A stretch of 43,426 bases of DNA. Source: Spirochaetales bacterium (lineage in GTDB: Bacteria > Spirochaetota > Spirochaetia > Sphaerochaetales > Sphaerochaetaceae). The stretch spans positions 1 to 43,426 of the forward strand of contig JALEVV010000034.1 of the NCBI GenBank assembly GCA_022788185.1, read 5' to 3'. Each line of letters begins with the position of its first letter. The first letter of the stretch is position 1. Shown piece after piece: positions 6,814 to 14,899 of the stretch. The translations under genes were made by a program, and so were the position numbers. The notes under the pieces are model-generated. The model worked only from the letters and a program-made list of their open reading frames with translations, made no database searches and had not been told where the DNA came from.

Positions 6814-7915
6814 CTCTTGCCCTCTTCTCCACCTCCACTATCCTCAAAAGACGGTCAATCGCATAGGGGAAGAATTCCTTATAGGCAGGACAGAGATATG
6901 AGAGGCTGAGCTCTCCTGTCCTGAAATCCTCCCTGTCCCTTCTGCAGCCGCCGCGGCAGAGGCGGTACCAGCGGCAATTCATGCACTCAGGCTCAACTTT
7001 CATGCTCTTTTCAATGAAACCCAGGGCCTTTCGCTTTTCATCAAGCGAGGCAAGAGTGTCGGCAATGATGTTTCCCATAAGATACCCATCCAGGGAGTAG
7101 AAGTCACATGGATATACCGAACCATTTCCCTCGATCACATAGTAGTTGCCGCACCTTCCGCTCATGCCGCATGCTTCGGGAGGATATCCCAGCAGCATGG
7201 TGACCAGATTGTCGAAGTATCTTACCGAGATGTACTCTCCCCTGCTCCATCTGTCATAGTATCTGTCAAAAAGGATCTTAAGGGCCTTGCCGTAAAGTTC
7301 CGGTGTCAGTGACCAGGGATTCTTCTCGCCGCTTATCTCATCAAGGCAGGGTATGAACTGAAGATATTTAAAGCCATTTCTCGCGAAGAAGTCGAAGATA
7401 TCACCGATGTTCATGGCAACATCCCTGTTGACCGTCGTGAGGATGTTGAATTCCACATGTTCGGCGGAAAGGAACGATGCGGCCCTGAAAACCCTGACAA
7501 AGGAGCCCTTTCCGTCAGGCCCCTTCCTGTATATATCATGTATCTTCTTATTGCCGTCCATCGAAAGTCCGATGAGATACCCGTTTTCACGGAAGAAGGC
7601 TGCCCACTCCCTGTCCAGATCATATCCGTTGGTCTGGAGGCAGAACGAGACCCTGTCCCCGCCCTTTTCCCGGGCATATGCGGTAAATTCCCTGAAGAAA
7701 TCAAGTCCGGCCAGAGTGGGTTCCCCTCCCTGGAAGGAGAAATTCACCCGGTCACTTTCACTCAGCGCCCGGTCAATGAGGATCCTGGCAGTCTCCTCAC
7801 TCATGAAGCCATGGACTTTGACAGCCCTGTTCTCGGCTTCATCTTTGTAGAAGCAGTAGGTACAGCGCATGTTGCATGCAGCCGATGCGGGTTTGATGAG
7901 AAACGTTCTGTTCAT
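6803..7915 (-). CDS. Anaerobic sulfatase-maturating enzyme (radical SAM, SPASM)
   Basis: A 370-residue radical SAM enzyme that converts the active-site Cys (or Ser) of sulfatases to formylglycine in the cytoplasm without oxygen. The S-adenosylmethionine cluster motif CNMRCTYC has C14, C18 and C21. SFQGGEPTLAG and LQTNG are the usual downstream motifs. The C-terminal SPASM region supplies auxiliary cluster cysteines: C249, C255, C270, then C311, C314, C320, C324 and C342 (CMNCRWYRLCRGGC ... LCPAYKEFF). Length is normal for anSME. Its clients are presumably the two Cys-type sulfatases at 31.4-35.3 kb. It stands alone, convergent with the FtsH-like gene. Confidence 0.9.
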   Translation of the reverse strand: MNRTFLIKPASAACNMRCTYCFYKDEAENRAVKVHGFMSEETARILIDRALSESDRVNFSFQGGEPTLAGLDFFREFTAYAREKGGDRVSFCLQTNGYDLDREWAAFFRENGYLIGLSMDGNKKIHDIYRKGPDGKGSFVRVFRAASFLSAEHVEFNILTTVNRDVAMNIGDIFDFFARNGFKYLQFIPCLDEISGEKNPWSLTPELYGKALKILFDRYYDRWSRGEYISVRYFDNLVTMLLGYPPEACGMSGRCGNYYVIEGNGSVYPCDFYSLDGYLMGNIIADTLASLDEKRKALGFIEKSMKVEPECMNCRWYRLCRGGCRRDREDFRTGELSLSYLCPAYKEFFPYAIDRLLRIVEVEKRARATF

Positions 7916-7944
7916 ATTCTTATTCTATCACCTACAGGCCAATG

Positions 7945-8169
7945 TCAGAAAGGGATATACGTATGCCAGAACCATGATACGGGAAATACCAGGACAAGTG
8001 CGGGAATCAGGTTTACCACAGGAAGATTCCTTATTTTCGCAACCCTGAAGCCCGTTGCCAGTGTTATGAGACCTCCGCATGCCTTGAAGTCAAGCATCAC
8101 ATCAGGTGCGATAAAGCGGGCTACGAATGAGCTGACTGCAAAAACGGCAATGAGGAGAAGTGCCTTCGG
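7945..8169 (-). pseudogene. C-terminal remnant of a DUF554-type membrane protein
   Basis: Reading leftwards from about 8169 to a TGA at 7945-7947, the minus strand encodes LLLIAVFAVSSFVARFIAP, then KACGGLITLATGFRVAKIRN and NLIPALVLVFPVSWFWHTYI. This is the end of a DUF554 (YdfK/YqgA) protein, whose last two helices carry GG-L-I/L-GIGLN and NLLPAL patterns. The N-terminal two thirds are missing: upstream of 8169 the sequence changes to unrelated DNA. I read it as a gene cut by the event that brought in the neighbouring AT-rich DNA. No start codon or ribosome binding site is available. Confidence 0.6.
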
Positions 8170-8258
8170 CTACCAGGACTTCGATTATTTCGCTTATCTG
8201 ATCTGGTAGCAGACCCACAAGGATTCCCTGTATGGAAAGCCGTAGACGGAAGCTCAGG
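8155..8258 (+). pseudogene. Possible ISL3-type transposase tail (decayed)
   Basis: The plus strand reads RRSAFGYQDFDYFAYLIW, an in-frame TAG, then QTHKDSLYGKP and a stop. The FGYQDFDYF pattern resembles the C-terminus of ISL3-group transposases (FGYRNFxNF type). Only this tail is present, with an amber codon where a glutamine codon would fit. It overlaps another open reading in a different frame, so the call is tentative. Confidence 0.3.
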
Positions 8259-8442
8259 CAAACATTATTCAAGGAAGTATCCCTACAACCAGAAGCGTCT
8301 GAAACAGACTGTCTTCAGACTTTCTGATGGAGGTAATAAGGAGGCCGTATGACCTCAGAATTACACGCCAAAAGATTTAGATCCTAAAAATGATCCTGCC
8401 AAATATGACAGCACAATACTTTTATTCTGTTACAGCGATTAG
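8170..8442 (+). pseudogene. Open reading remnant with an internal TGA, unknown family
   Basis: One plus-strand frame is open from 8170 to a TAG at 8440-8442 except for a single TGA at 8350-8352. The residues on both sides look protein-like (LVADPQGFPVWKAVDGSSGK ... LKQTVFRLSDGGNKEAV, stop, PQNYTPKDLDPKNDPAKYDS). A single W or R codon mutated to TGA would explain it. No start codon, ribosome binding site or recognised family; it is either a broken gene end carried in with the island or chance. Confidence 0.3.
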
Positions 8443-8446
8443 TATT

Positions 8447-8477
8447 TGAAAGGGCTACCGGATATCTCAGGTAGCCC
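8447..8477 (-). terminator. Terminator of the AT-rich operon
   Basis: GGGCTACC (8452-8459) and GGTAGCCC (8470-8477) form a perfect 8-base stem with a 10-base loop. On the minus strand it is followed by TTTCAAAT, a weak U-tract. It sits 8 bases past the stop codon of the last gene of the operon. Confidence 0.65.
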
Positions 8478-8484
8478 GTATAAA

Positions 8485-9468
8485 TCAGACAAGATCAGCA
8501 AGTTTCTCAGCAAGTTCAAGAATATCTATTCCTTTTGTAAACTGAAGACATGTTCCACTTGGATACCTAGTCTTTTCAACCCAGCTCTCAGGAATTGCCT
8601 TTAATCCATATTTGGCACCAAGGATAGCACCTGCAACAGCCCCTATCGTATCGGCATCTCGGCCATAGTTACCTGCAAGGACCACTCCTTTTCTGAAGTC
8701 ATCATGACAAAGTCTGAGACAGGCAAAGGCTGAGGGAATTGCTTCTGCTGTAGTAGCCCAGGTCGAGCATCTTGTCTCATCATGAATCTTCATCCACGAA
8801 GAAAGCACATCAAATCCACTCTCCTCAATTATTCTCTTTGTTTCAATCATTTCATGATATGTCCAGCATTCCTCAGGAAGCGAATCCATAGCTGCATCAA
8901 ATATTTCTTCCCACTCCCCATCGGCCATGGCAACTGCTACTGCTGCGGCAACGGCCTGAGCGCCCCAAATACCATCACGATAATGACTGATACGGGCATC
9001 TATTTCAGCAAGTTTTCTTGCTTTTTCGGGATTCCCTGCCGAAATGATTCCAACTGGAGGAATTCTCATGGCAGTGCCATCAGACATATGAAACACATTG
9101 AATTTTCCACTTTCTGGAGCCCGAAGTCCCTTTCTGATATTATTTGCGGCAGATATCTCACTTTGACCACCGCGCTTGAACTCGTCCTGCACTACGACAT
9201 GTTTAAGCCACGAATCCATAATACATTCGTCAGTCAGCTCTCCCCCGCAGTTGACGAGGGTGGTCGCTGTCAGCATCGCAAATTCTGTATCATCTGTACT
9301 CCAAGTGGATTTGCTGCTGAAATCCGTTGTAAACCCATAATTCACACGATTATCCTGAACCCTGCAAGCATCACCGAAGGAATCACCGATCGCAAGACCG
9401 ATTAATGCACCTTTTGCTCTGTCAAGCAAATCATTTCTGTCTCTGAGTATCTCAGATCTGTTTCTCAT
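8485..9468 (-). CDS. ADP-ribosylglycohydrolase-fold hydrolase (DraG/ARH family), short form
   Basis: A 327-residue protein of the ADP-ribosylglycohydrolase family, all-helical enzymes that use two Mg ions to cut N- or O-linked ribosyl bonds. The metal-binding motifs are intact: STDDTE at 57-62 and GRDADTIGAVAGAILGA beginning at 269 (D271, D273, T274). GALIGLAIGDSFGDA (20-34) is the usual first helix. It is cytoplasmic and single-domain. It overlaps the preceding, larger family member by 17 bases and has its own GAGAGGAAGG ribosome binding site, so both are made together as the last genes of the LacI operon. Family members act on ADP-ribosylated proteins, ADP-ribose derivatives, or, in loci such as the E. 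coli yegTUVW cluster (nucleoside transporter, hydrolase, sugar kinase), probably on small glycosides. Linkage to a CUT1 importer favours a small imported substrate. Confidence 0.85.
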   Translation of the reverse strand: MRNRSEILRDRNDLLDRAKGALIGLAIGDSFGDACRVQDNRVNYGFTTDFSSKSTWSTDDTEFAMLTATTLVNCGGELTDECIMDSWLKHVVVQDEFKRGGQSEISAANNIRKGLRAPESGKFNVFHMSDGTAMRIPPVGIISAGNPEKARKLAEIDARISHYRDGIWGAQAVAAAVAVAMADGEWEEIFDAAMDSLPEECWTYHEMIETKRIIEESGFDVLSSWMKIHDETRCSTWATTAEAIPSAFACLRLCHDDFRKGVVLAGNYGRDADTIGAVAGAILGAKYGLKAIPESWVEKTRYPSGTCLQFTKGIDILELAEKLADLV

Positions 9469-11587
9469 AATCCTTCCTCTCCCCTGTATCAGTCTCTATT
9501 TCAGCATCTGAAAAATAGGTTCGTCCAAGTGTTGTCGAGCCAAACCCAACCATTCCATAATCAAAAGCATCATCCTTAACACTGATTATTTCCTGTCCGT
9601 CAATGAAAAGAGAAATACTGTCATTTTCAGCTACAGCTTTCATTCTGTATGTCCTACCATATTCCCATCTGAAATACGCTTTTGCCAGTTGTGTTATTCC
9701 AAAATCATTTTTCAGAACTGAAACGTTATCTTTTCCGTCAAAACCAAGGTAATAGCCCCTGCAGATTCCCTTAGCCCTAAGTGCTAGTAAATGCTGTTCT
9801 CCTGATCCTGGCCGTACATTCAGTGCTATTGAAGAATACGCTGAATAGTAGTTGCCAGTAAAACTGAAAGCACTCCGGCATCTAAGATTCTCTATTTCCT
9901 TTCCGATTTTTCTCCAGGAAACATCCGTATGCACCAAAGGAATAAGAGAACCGAAGTCAGTATGGCTTTTGGAGAAATCGATTTTGTATTTTCCTTTTCC
10001 ATAAACATGAAAGTCATCGATATAAAGCAGTCCTCTGCAACGATCTGCCTTTTTGGTAAGGCCTTCCATTTCAAATCCCACTTCATCGATTATCTCACCT
10101 GATGTATCAGGAACAGTGAATGTAATCTCTGTCCATTGACCGCGCTTAGGTTTATTATATGAAGCAATCAGTTTCGTTCCGTTTATCGTATGCACATATC
10201 CATTGATTCCCAAATCATCAAGTCCTGTCCACTGATCATTGTAAAGTCTGAAAGAAACAGTCTGACCTGAGACAACCTTAGGTGAGAAAGCGGGCATGTA
10301 ACGCTCATCTGAGAAATCAGACCTCACAAAAAATGGCTTATTAAAGATTCTGCATACCTGACCTCTGTAAAACTGACTGTAAATGATTTCCAGTGTACCG
10401 TTTTCTGCGTTCTCCGGATCATTTCCATGCCTTATCTGACAGAGGCACTCATCTGATGCCTTAAATCCATGTGTTGATCCAGGCAATTCAAAGTCAAAAA
10501 ACAAGCTACCCAGTTTCAGATCCCTGAACTCAGGAGGTATCTCAATTCCCTTCAGTTTATATCCAAGGTGGCAGAGTTCCTTTGAAAATGATGGAATGTC
10601 CAAAATATTCAGATATCCTGAAATTCCGGAAAGGACAATCTGATCATTCACTGGTGTTCTGTACTTTTCAGGAATACATTCGATTCCATTGGCAACAGCC
10701 AGAACGGTTGCAACATTACCAGCATTGCAGTCAGTATCTTCTCCGCAACTGCATGCTATCTCAATTGTTTGGGTGTAATCTCCATCTCCATAATACAGAG
10801 CAAGGAAACACACACCTGCATTGGGTATAATGTGACAGTTTCCAGGATATTTACTACTGTTCCAGTCTCTGTATAGCATCCTCATGCAGCCTCTCCAGTC
10901 ATCCGGATGCTCATCATGATATGCCTTGACAGCTCTTGCTACACGATAATAATCCGAATTGCTGTCTATAAGGCTGAGACCAGTCTCAATTATTTCATTC
11001 AGGTCAGATGTATCAAAAGCTTTAGAAATTGCGGCACAGAAGAATCGCGCACCATTCAGGCCTTCACCGTCATGGGATACACTTGCAGCAATTTCACCGT
11101 AACGGGCTGCCTTTTCAGGATCCGACGGATTTACAAGACCAAATGTGTCAATAAAAATCTGACCGCCAATCTGCTGTGCTATAATCTCTCCGTTTGTCCT
11201 TATGGATCCGGAATCCGGTGCTTTGATACCGTTTCTGAGATTTAGATATGCAGTATGTTCAGTACTGATTCCATACCCTCCCCACCAAAACATTCCAACA
11301 CCTTCACGGGCATAATTGAGCCAGGCTTTTGCAACATCTTCAGGAGAAAGTTCACCATCCCGCGCATCATCAATCAATGCTCGGATAAAATATGCAGGTC
11401 CATTGGAATCATCATCAGCCGCAAAAGTTTTGTATGGTTTAACATATCTGTCAATGAATCCATATACCTTCTCAATACGATCCATATTCCAAAGTGCAGG
11501 CTCTACAGGAGCACCCAATCTGATGCCTATGCACTTTCCAAGGAAACCGGCATAGACTTTTTCGAAGTAGTTTTCAGGAATAAGCAT
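9452..11587 (-). CDS. ADP-ribosylglycohydrolase-fold enzyme with C-terminal beta-sandwich extensions
   Basis: A 711-residue protein. Residues 1-340 are an ADP-ribosylglycohydrolase-type domain: GFLGKCIGIRLGAPVE near residue 14, a variant metal motif AADDDSNG (56-63; the family usually has STDDT), and CGEDTDCNAGNVATVLA (281-297), where D284 and D286 match the second metal motif. Residues ~360-530 look like a galactose-binding beta-sandwich that ends in LLYIDDFHVYGKG, and ~535-705 look like a concanavalin/DUF1080-type sandwich ending in DYGMVGFGSTTLGRTYFSDA. There is no signal peptide, so these glycan-binding-like domains are cytoplasmic. It follows the binding-protein gene after a stem-loop and precedes the short family member. 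The extension suggests a carbohydrate-like, not protein, substrate. Function not established. Confidence 0.8.
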   Translation of the reverse strand: MLIPENYFEKVYAGFLGKCIGIRLGAPVEPALWNMDRIEKVYGFIDRYVKPYKTFAADDDSNGPAYFIRALIDDARDGELSPEDVAKAWLNYAREGVGMFWWGGYGISTEHTAYLNLRNGIKAPDSGSIRTNGEIIAQQIGGQIFIDTFGLVNPSDPEKAARYGEIAASVSHDGEGLNGARFFCAAISKAFDTSDLNEIIETGLSLIDSNSDYYRVARAVKAYHDEHPDDWRGCMRMLYRDWNSSKYPGNCHIIPNAGVCFLALYYGDGDYTQTIEIACSCGEDTDCNAGNVATVLAVANGIECIPEKYRTPVNDQIVLSGISGYLNILDIPSFSKELCHLGYKLKGIEIPPEFRDLKLGSLFFDFELPGSTHGFKASDECLCQIRHGNDPENAENGTLEIIYSQFYRGQVCRIFNKPFFVRSDFSDERYMPAFSPKVVSGQTVSFRLYNDQWTGLDDLGINGYVHTINGTKLIASYNKPKRGQWTEITFTVPDTSGEIIDEVGFEMEGLTKKADRCRGLLYIDDFHVYGKGKYKIDFSKSHTDFGSLIPLVHTDVSWRKIGKEIENLRCRSAFSFTGNYYSAYSSIALNVRPGSGEQHLLALRAKGICRGYYLGFDGKDNVSVLKNDFGITQLAKAYFRWEYGRTYRMKAVAENDSISLFIDGQEIISVKDDAFDYGMVGFGSTTLGRTYFSDAEIETDTGERKDYEKQI

Positions 11588-11600
11588 TTTGTCCCCAAAT

Positions 11601-11622
11601 GGGACTGCCCGAAGACAGCCCC
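11601..11622 (-). other. Intercistronic stem-loop after the binding-protein gene
   Basis: GGGACTG (11601-11607) pairs with CAGCCCC (11616-11622) with one G-T pair around an 8-base loop. It lies in the 45-base gap between the binding-protein stop and the next start. No U-tract follows on the minus strand, so it is more likely an mRNA-stabilising or partial attenuating hairpin than a full terminator. Confidence 0.45.
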
Positions 11623-11632
11623 TATTTTTATT

Positions 11633-13102
11633 TTATTTTAAAATCTTGTTGGCGTAATCTGTTACGGCCTTTCCGCCCATTGCATTCCATTCAGCAACAA
11701 AGGCTTTCCAGTCAGCACTGGTCTTCTTTCCGGCGACGAAGTCAGCTGCAAATTCCTTATAAACAAGCGTTGCAGCATCCCATTCAGTGGAAAGCTCATC
11801 AGGAATGGCAAAACTGTTATCAAGGATAAGAGAAGCATTTGCCATTTCCGTTGCCTTAGCCATTATCGGTTTTGCTCCAAGAGGAACCTGTCCGATGATT
11901 TCCATTCCAACATCATAACCGCTGAGTGATTCGTGGAAACGAGGCCACCATGAGTTATCAAGAACATTCAGTTTACCATCAGCTGTAATTTCATAGTGAA
12001 CTCCTTCGAAACCATACTGATCAAGCAGAGCACCTTTTCCGCCGGCTAGCCAGTCAAGGATATCAAATACAAGCTGTTTGTTTTTACTGTACTTGCTTAT
12101 AGCCCAACCTCTAGTCTCTTTATCAATTGCAACCGGTTTGAGAGCCTGAACCCCATCAGGTCCTTTTGCAGGAGGAAGAACATGTAGAGTTGCATTCTCA
12201 TTATTTGCCGCAATCATCTTGTTCTCATATTTTGGAACGACAGTATTCTGTGTACCTACAACAATTCCCGCCTCTCCCGTATAGAAAGCCTGCTCCTTAG
12301 CAGAATATTTCTTTGTGAGATATTCGTTATCAAAAAGACCTTCTTTATAAAGCTGAGCATAGAATTCAAGTTTTTTTAGTTCATTATCACTTACATTCTT
12401 ATAAATATATTTACCATCTTTATCCTTGACCCATGACTGAGAATCACCAAATGCCTGACCGAAAACCATATCAAGCTCATAAAGGCCATCAGTTGCTCCC
12501 TGACAGGTAAAAACTGTCTTGGAAGTAAATTTTGCTTTAAGTTCTCTCATGAATGCAAGGTAGTTTTCCGGTGTGGGATCAGCAACAAGAGAATCGGCAG
12601 TATCCATCTGATCAAACCAATCCTGTCTTACCAGAGGAACTTTGTTACCGGGTGTGGAGTTCCAAAGCAGGTAGGGGTAGTTCTCAAGGCGTGCAAGAGA
12701 ATGTGCCCCAAGCGTATTCTTAAGGTTTTTTGAAGACTGAATATAAGGTCTCAGGTCTTCAAGGATACCCTGTGTAACGCCAAACTGATAGTCTCCACCC
12801 TGGAAGTAAATCAGGTCTGGAATATTTCCGCTCTGAAGCATCAGGCTGACTGCATCCGCATAACTTCCCTCCTGAATCTCAACAGGCTGAAAATCAACAT
12901 AAATACCATCTTCAGCCAGCAGGACCTCCATTTTGTCCAGCATCTCAAGATAATCACTGACATCCTTAATCACACAAGTAATCACAGTAGGATTGTCTTT
13001 AGTCGCAGCTGAACTTACAGCCTTTGTTTCTTCTTTTGCTCCCTGTGCAAATACAGAAAAAGCAAGTAGAAGCACCAATGAAACAACAATAAGTCTTTTC
13101 AT
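11633..13102 (-). CDS. Extracytoplasmic solute-binding protein (LplA/CUT1 type)
   Basis: A 489-residue secreted binding protein for an ABC importer of oligosaccharide-like substrates. The leader MKRLIVVSLVLLLAFSVFAQ has a basic N-end, a hydrophobic core and a VFA cleavage site; no lipobox Cys is seen, the usual spirochaete style. The mature part has the LplA/YtcQ-type layout, with ITDEIA-like and IPDLIYFQGGDY segments and a C-terminal KTSADWKAFVAEWNAMGG. The start is set at 13102 (AAAGGAGATAAAAATG); an in-frame extension to 13147 lacks a ribosome binding site. It follows its two permeases, the usual order for Lpl-type systems. Confidence 0.85.
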   Translation of the reverse strand: MKRLIVVSLVLLLAFSVFAQGAKEETKAVSSAATKDNPTVITCVIKDVSDYLEMLDKMEVLLAEDGIYVDFQPVEIQEGSYADAVSLMLQSGNIPDLIYFQGGDYQFGVTQGILEDLRPYIQSSKNLKNTLGAHSLARLENYPYLLWNSTPGNKVPLVRQDWFDQMDTADSLVADPTPENYLAFMRELKAKFTSKTVFTCQGATDGLYELDMVFGQAFGDSQSWVKDKDGKYIYKNVSDNELKKLEFYAQLYKEGLFDNEYLTKKYSAKEQAFYTGEAGIVVGTQNTVVPKYENKMIAANNENATLHVLPPAKGPDGVQALKPVAIDKETRGWAISKYSKNKQLVFDILDWLAGGKGALLDQYGFEGVHYEITADGKLNVLDNSWWPRFHESLSGYDVGMEIIGQVPLGAKPIMAKATEMANASLILDNSFAIPDELSTEWDAATLVYKEFAADFVAGKKTSADWKAFVAEWNAMGGKAVTDYANKILK

Positions 13103-13115
13103 TTTTATCTCCTTT

Positions 13116-14006
13116 TTATTCTTTAACACCACCCGACAGAACACCACTTGTATGATATTTTAAGACTATCGGGTAAATGATAAGAATCGGTATCAGGGCA
13201 ACCCATATTGTAGTTGCCTTCATTGCTTCCATATCTAACTGGGCAATGATGTTATTTGCATTGATATTTGCGAGTCCATACATATTGACCTGATCATTCT
13301 CAACAACGAATTTCCGCAGGAGGACCTGCAATACAGTATTCTTTTCACTGCTTAAGAAGATGCTTGAATAGAAGAATTCATTCCACTTAGTAACAAAGTA
13401 GAACATCCCAATAGTAACTGTGGGAACCTTCATAAGAGGCATGTAAATTCTGCAGAATATAGTCCAGTGTCCTGCACCATCAAGCATTGATGATTCAACT
13501 ATGGAAACAGGAACATCCTCAAAAAATCTCATGAAAATTACGAGATAATATACACTTACTGCCTTGTAAAAGACCATTGACATAAGATTATCCAGTAAAT
13601 GTAAATCCTTCATGAGGAAATACTCCTGAACCATTCCTGGCACCATAATCATCATAAAAATCAGGAAATACATTAATGGCTTCTTTCCTGCAAGATTTTT
13701 TCTTGTAAGAACATATGCAGCGGTTGAAGTCAGAAGGAGGCTTAATACTGTTCCCGTAATTGTTATGAAAAGGCTGTTCCTGAAGCTTATTCCAATCAGT
13801 GGATTATTGAAAACTACCTGATAGTGAAACAGCGAAAAACCTCTTGGAAGCATATCAGTACCAGTAACAAGGTAAGCCTCAGCAGGATCAGATAATGATC
13901 TTGCAAGGAGGTTCACTAGAGGAACGATGATTGTAAGGGCAATGAATACAAGAATAAAAGCAATCAAGATTTTGCCAATCGTAAATCTCTTTTTAACTAC
14001 AGCCAT
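13116..14006 (-). CDS. CUT1 ABC transporter permease (LplC/YtcP type)
   Basis: A 296-residue inner-membrane permease with about six spans. The cytoplasmic EAA loop that contacts the ATPase reads ESSMLDGAGHWTIFCRIYMP. The C-terminus YPIVLKYHTSGVLSGGVKE is characteristic of the LplC/YtcP subgroup (fungal-cell-wall or host-oligosaccharide importers). The start is the ATG at 14006, sharing one base with the stop of the preceding permease (TGATG) and 7 bases after GGGGG; a second ATG at 14012 lacks a usable ribosome binding site. No ATPase gene is present. Confidence 0.85.
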   Translation of the reverse strand: MAVVKKRFTIGKILIAFILVFIALTIIVPLVNLLARSLSDPAEAYLVTGTDMLPRGFSLFHYQVVFNNPLIGISFRNSLFITITGTVLSLLLTSTAAYVLTRKNLAGKKPLMYFLIFMMIMVPGMVQEYFLMKDLHLLDNLMSMVFYKAVSVYYLVIFMRFFEDVPVSIVESSMLDGAGHWTIFCRIYMPLMKVPTVTIGMFYFVTKWNEFFYSSIFLSSEKNTVLQVLLRKFVVENDQVNMYGLANINANNIIAQLDMEAMKATTIWVALIPILIIYPIVLKYHTSGVLSGGVKE

Positions 14007-14899
14007 CACCATGCCCCCTTTCCCGTAAGCTTCTTTGAAGTAATATGGGTTGATATCACAAGAACTGCTCCGATAATTCCCTTAAAGAGATTTGCTGCAG
14101 TTGCAAGAGAATACTGACCGTTTTTCAGTCCTATTCTGTAAACATATGTATCAAGAATGTCTATTTTGCTCAGTACAGCATCATTGGAGAAGTTCATCAC
14201 CTGATCAAGCCCTGCATTGAGAATGAATCCTACATTCAGTATTAATACCGTGACCATTGTAGGGAATAAAGCAGGGAGTATAATTTTCTTCATTACCATC
14301 CATCTGGAAGCTCCATCAATCTCCGCCGCCTCATATAGCGTGCTGTCAATAGTCAGGATAGCGGCAGAAAAAACTATGGAGTCCCAGCCGACACTCCTCC
14401 ATGCTTCAGACATGAACAACGTCCACCTGATAGTATCCTTACTGGTAAGGAAATCAATCGGTCCGATTCCAAAAATTCCCAGGACGGTATTAACTGCTCC
14501 GCTCTTACCCATGAAACTGAACCATACCCCTGCAATAACAACCCATGACAGGAAATGAGGAAGGTATGATACTACCTGAATACTCTTTCTGAATGGTCCT
14601 ATGGAAAACTCGTTAAGACAGATAGCGAATATAATCGGGAGTGGGAAGAACATGAATATTTTCATGAAACTTATGATCAGAGTATTCTTAAGAATTCTCC
14701 AGAACATTGGAGTAGAAAAGAGCTTGCCGAACCATTTCAACCCGACAAATACATCGCTTTCAAAAATACGAAAGTCAAAGAAAGCAAGTTTCATCTCATA
14801 AATCGGCTTCAGGTGAAATACTAGAAAATAAACAAGCGTCGGAAGGAGCATGATATAAAGAACAATGTCACCTTTAATTCTTTTAATATTTTTTTTCAT
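14006..14899 (-). CDS. CUT1 ABC transporter permease (LplB type)
   Basis: A 297-residue inner-membrane permease. The LplB signature is clear: LLPTLVYFLVFHLKPIYEM near the N-terminus, PIIFAICLNEF, VSYLPHFLSWVVIAG, and the EAA loop EAAEIDGASRWMVMKKIILP. The C-terminus GQYSLATAANLFKGIIGAVL is also typical. It partners the LplC-type permease directly downstream. It overlaps the HAD gene by 17 bases and has AAAAGGAGAT as ribosome binding site, so expression is coupled. Confidence 0.85.
   Translation of the reverse strand: MKKNIKRIKGDIVLYIMLLPTLVYFLVFHLKPIYEMKLAFFDFRIFESDVFVGLKWFGKLFSTPMFWRILKNTLIISFMKIFMFFPLPIIFAICLNEFSIGPFRKSIQVVSYLPHFLSWVVIAGVWFSFMGKSGAVNTVLGIFGIGPIDFLTSKDTIRWTLFMSEAWRSVGWDSIVFSAAILTIDSTLYEAAEIDGASRWMVMKKIILPALFPTMVTVLILNVGFILNAGLDQVMNFSNDAVLSKIDILDTYVYRIGLKNGQYSLATAANLFKGIIGAVLVISTHITSKKLTGKGAW

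Noticed and set aside
6814-7915. Hidden M41 peptidase domain of the FtsH-like protein after a frameshift
   Set aside because: The DNA past the stop is the coding strand complement of the maturase, with no HEXXH in the plus frames.
7457-8209. 250-codon plus-strand open frame across the maturase start
   Set aside because: Most of it is antisense to the sulfatase maturase and the DUF554 remnant; only its last residues resemble a transposase tail, reported separately.
8170-8442. TGA read as tryptophan (recoding) in the broken frame
   Set aside because: Many intact genes here end in TGA, for example the Gfo/Idh/MocA, GH38 and lacI genes, so TGA is a normal stop.
8485-9468. Nitrogenase regulation (DraG) as the role of the ADP-ribosylglycohydrolase genes
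   Set aside because: No draT or nif gene is nearby and the genes are in a sugar-importer operon.
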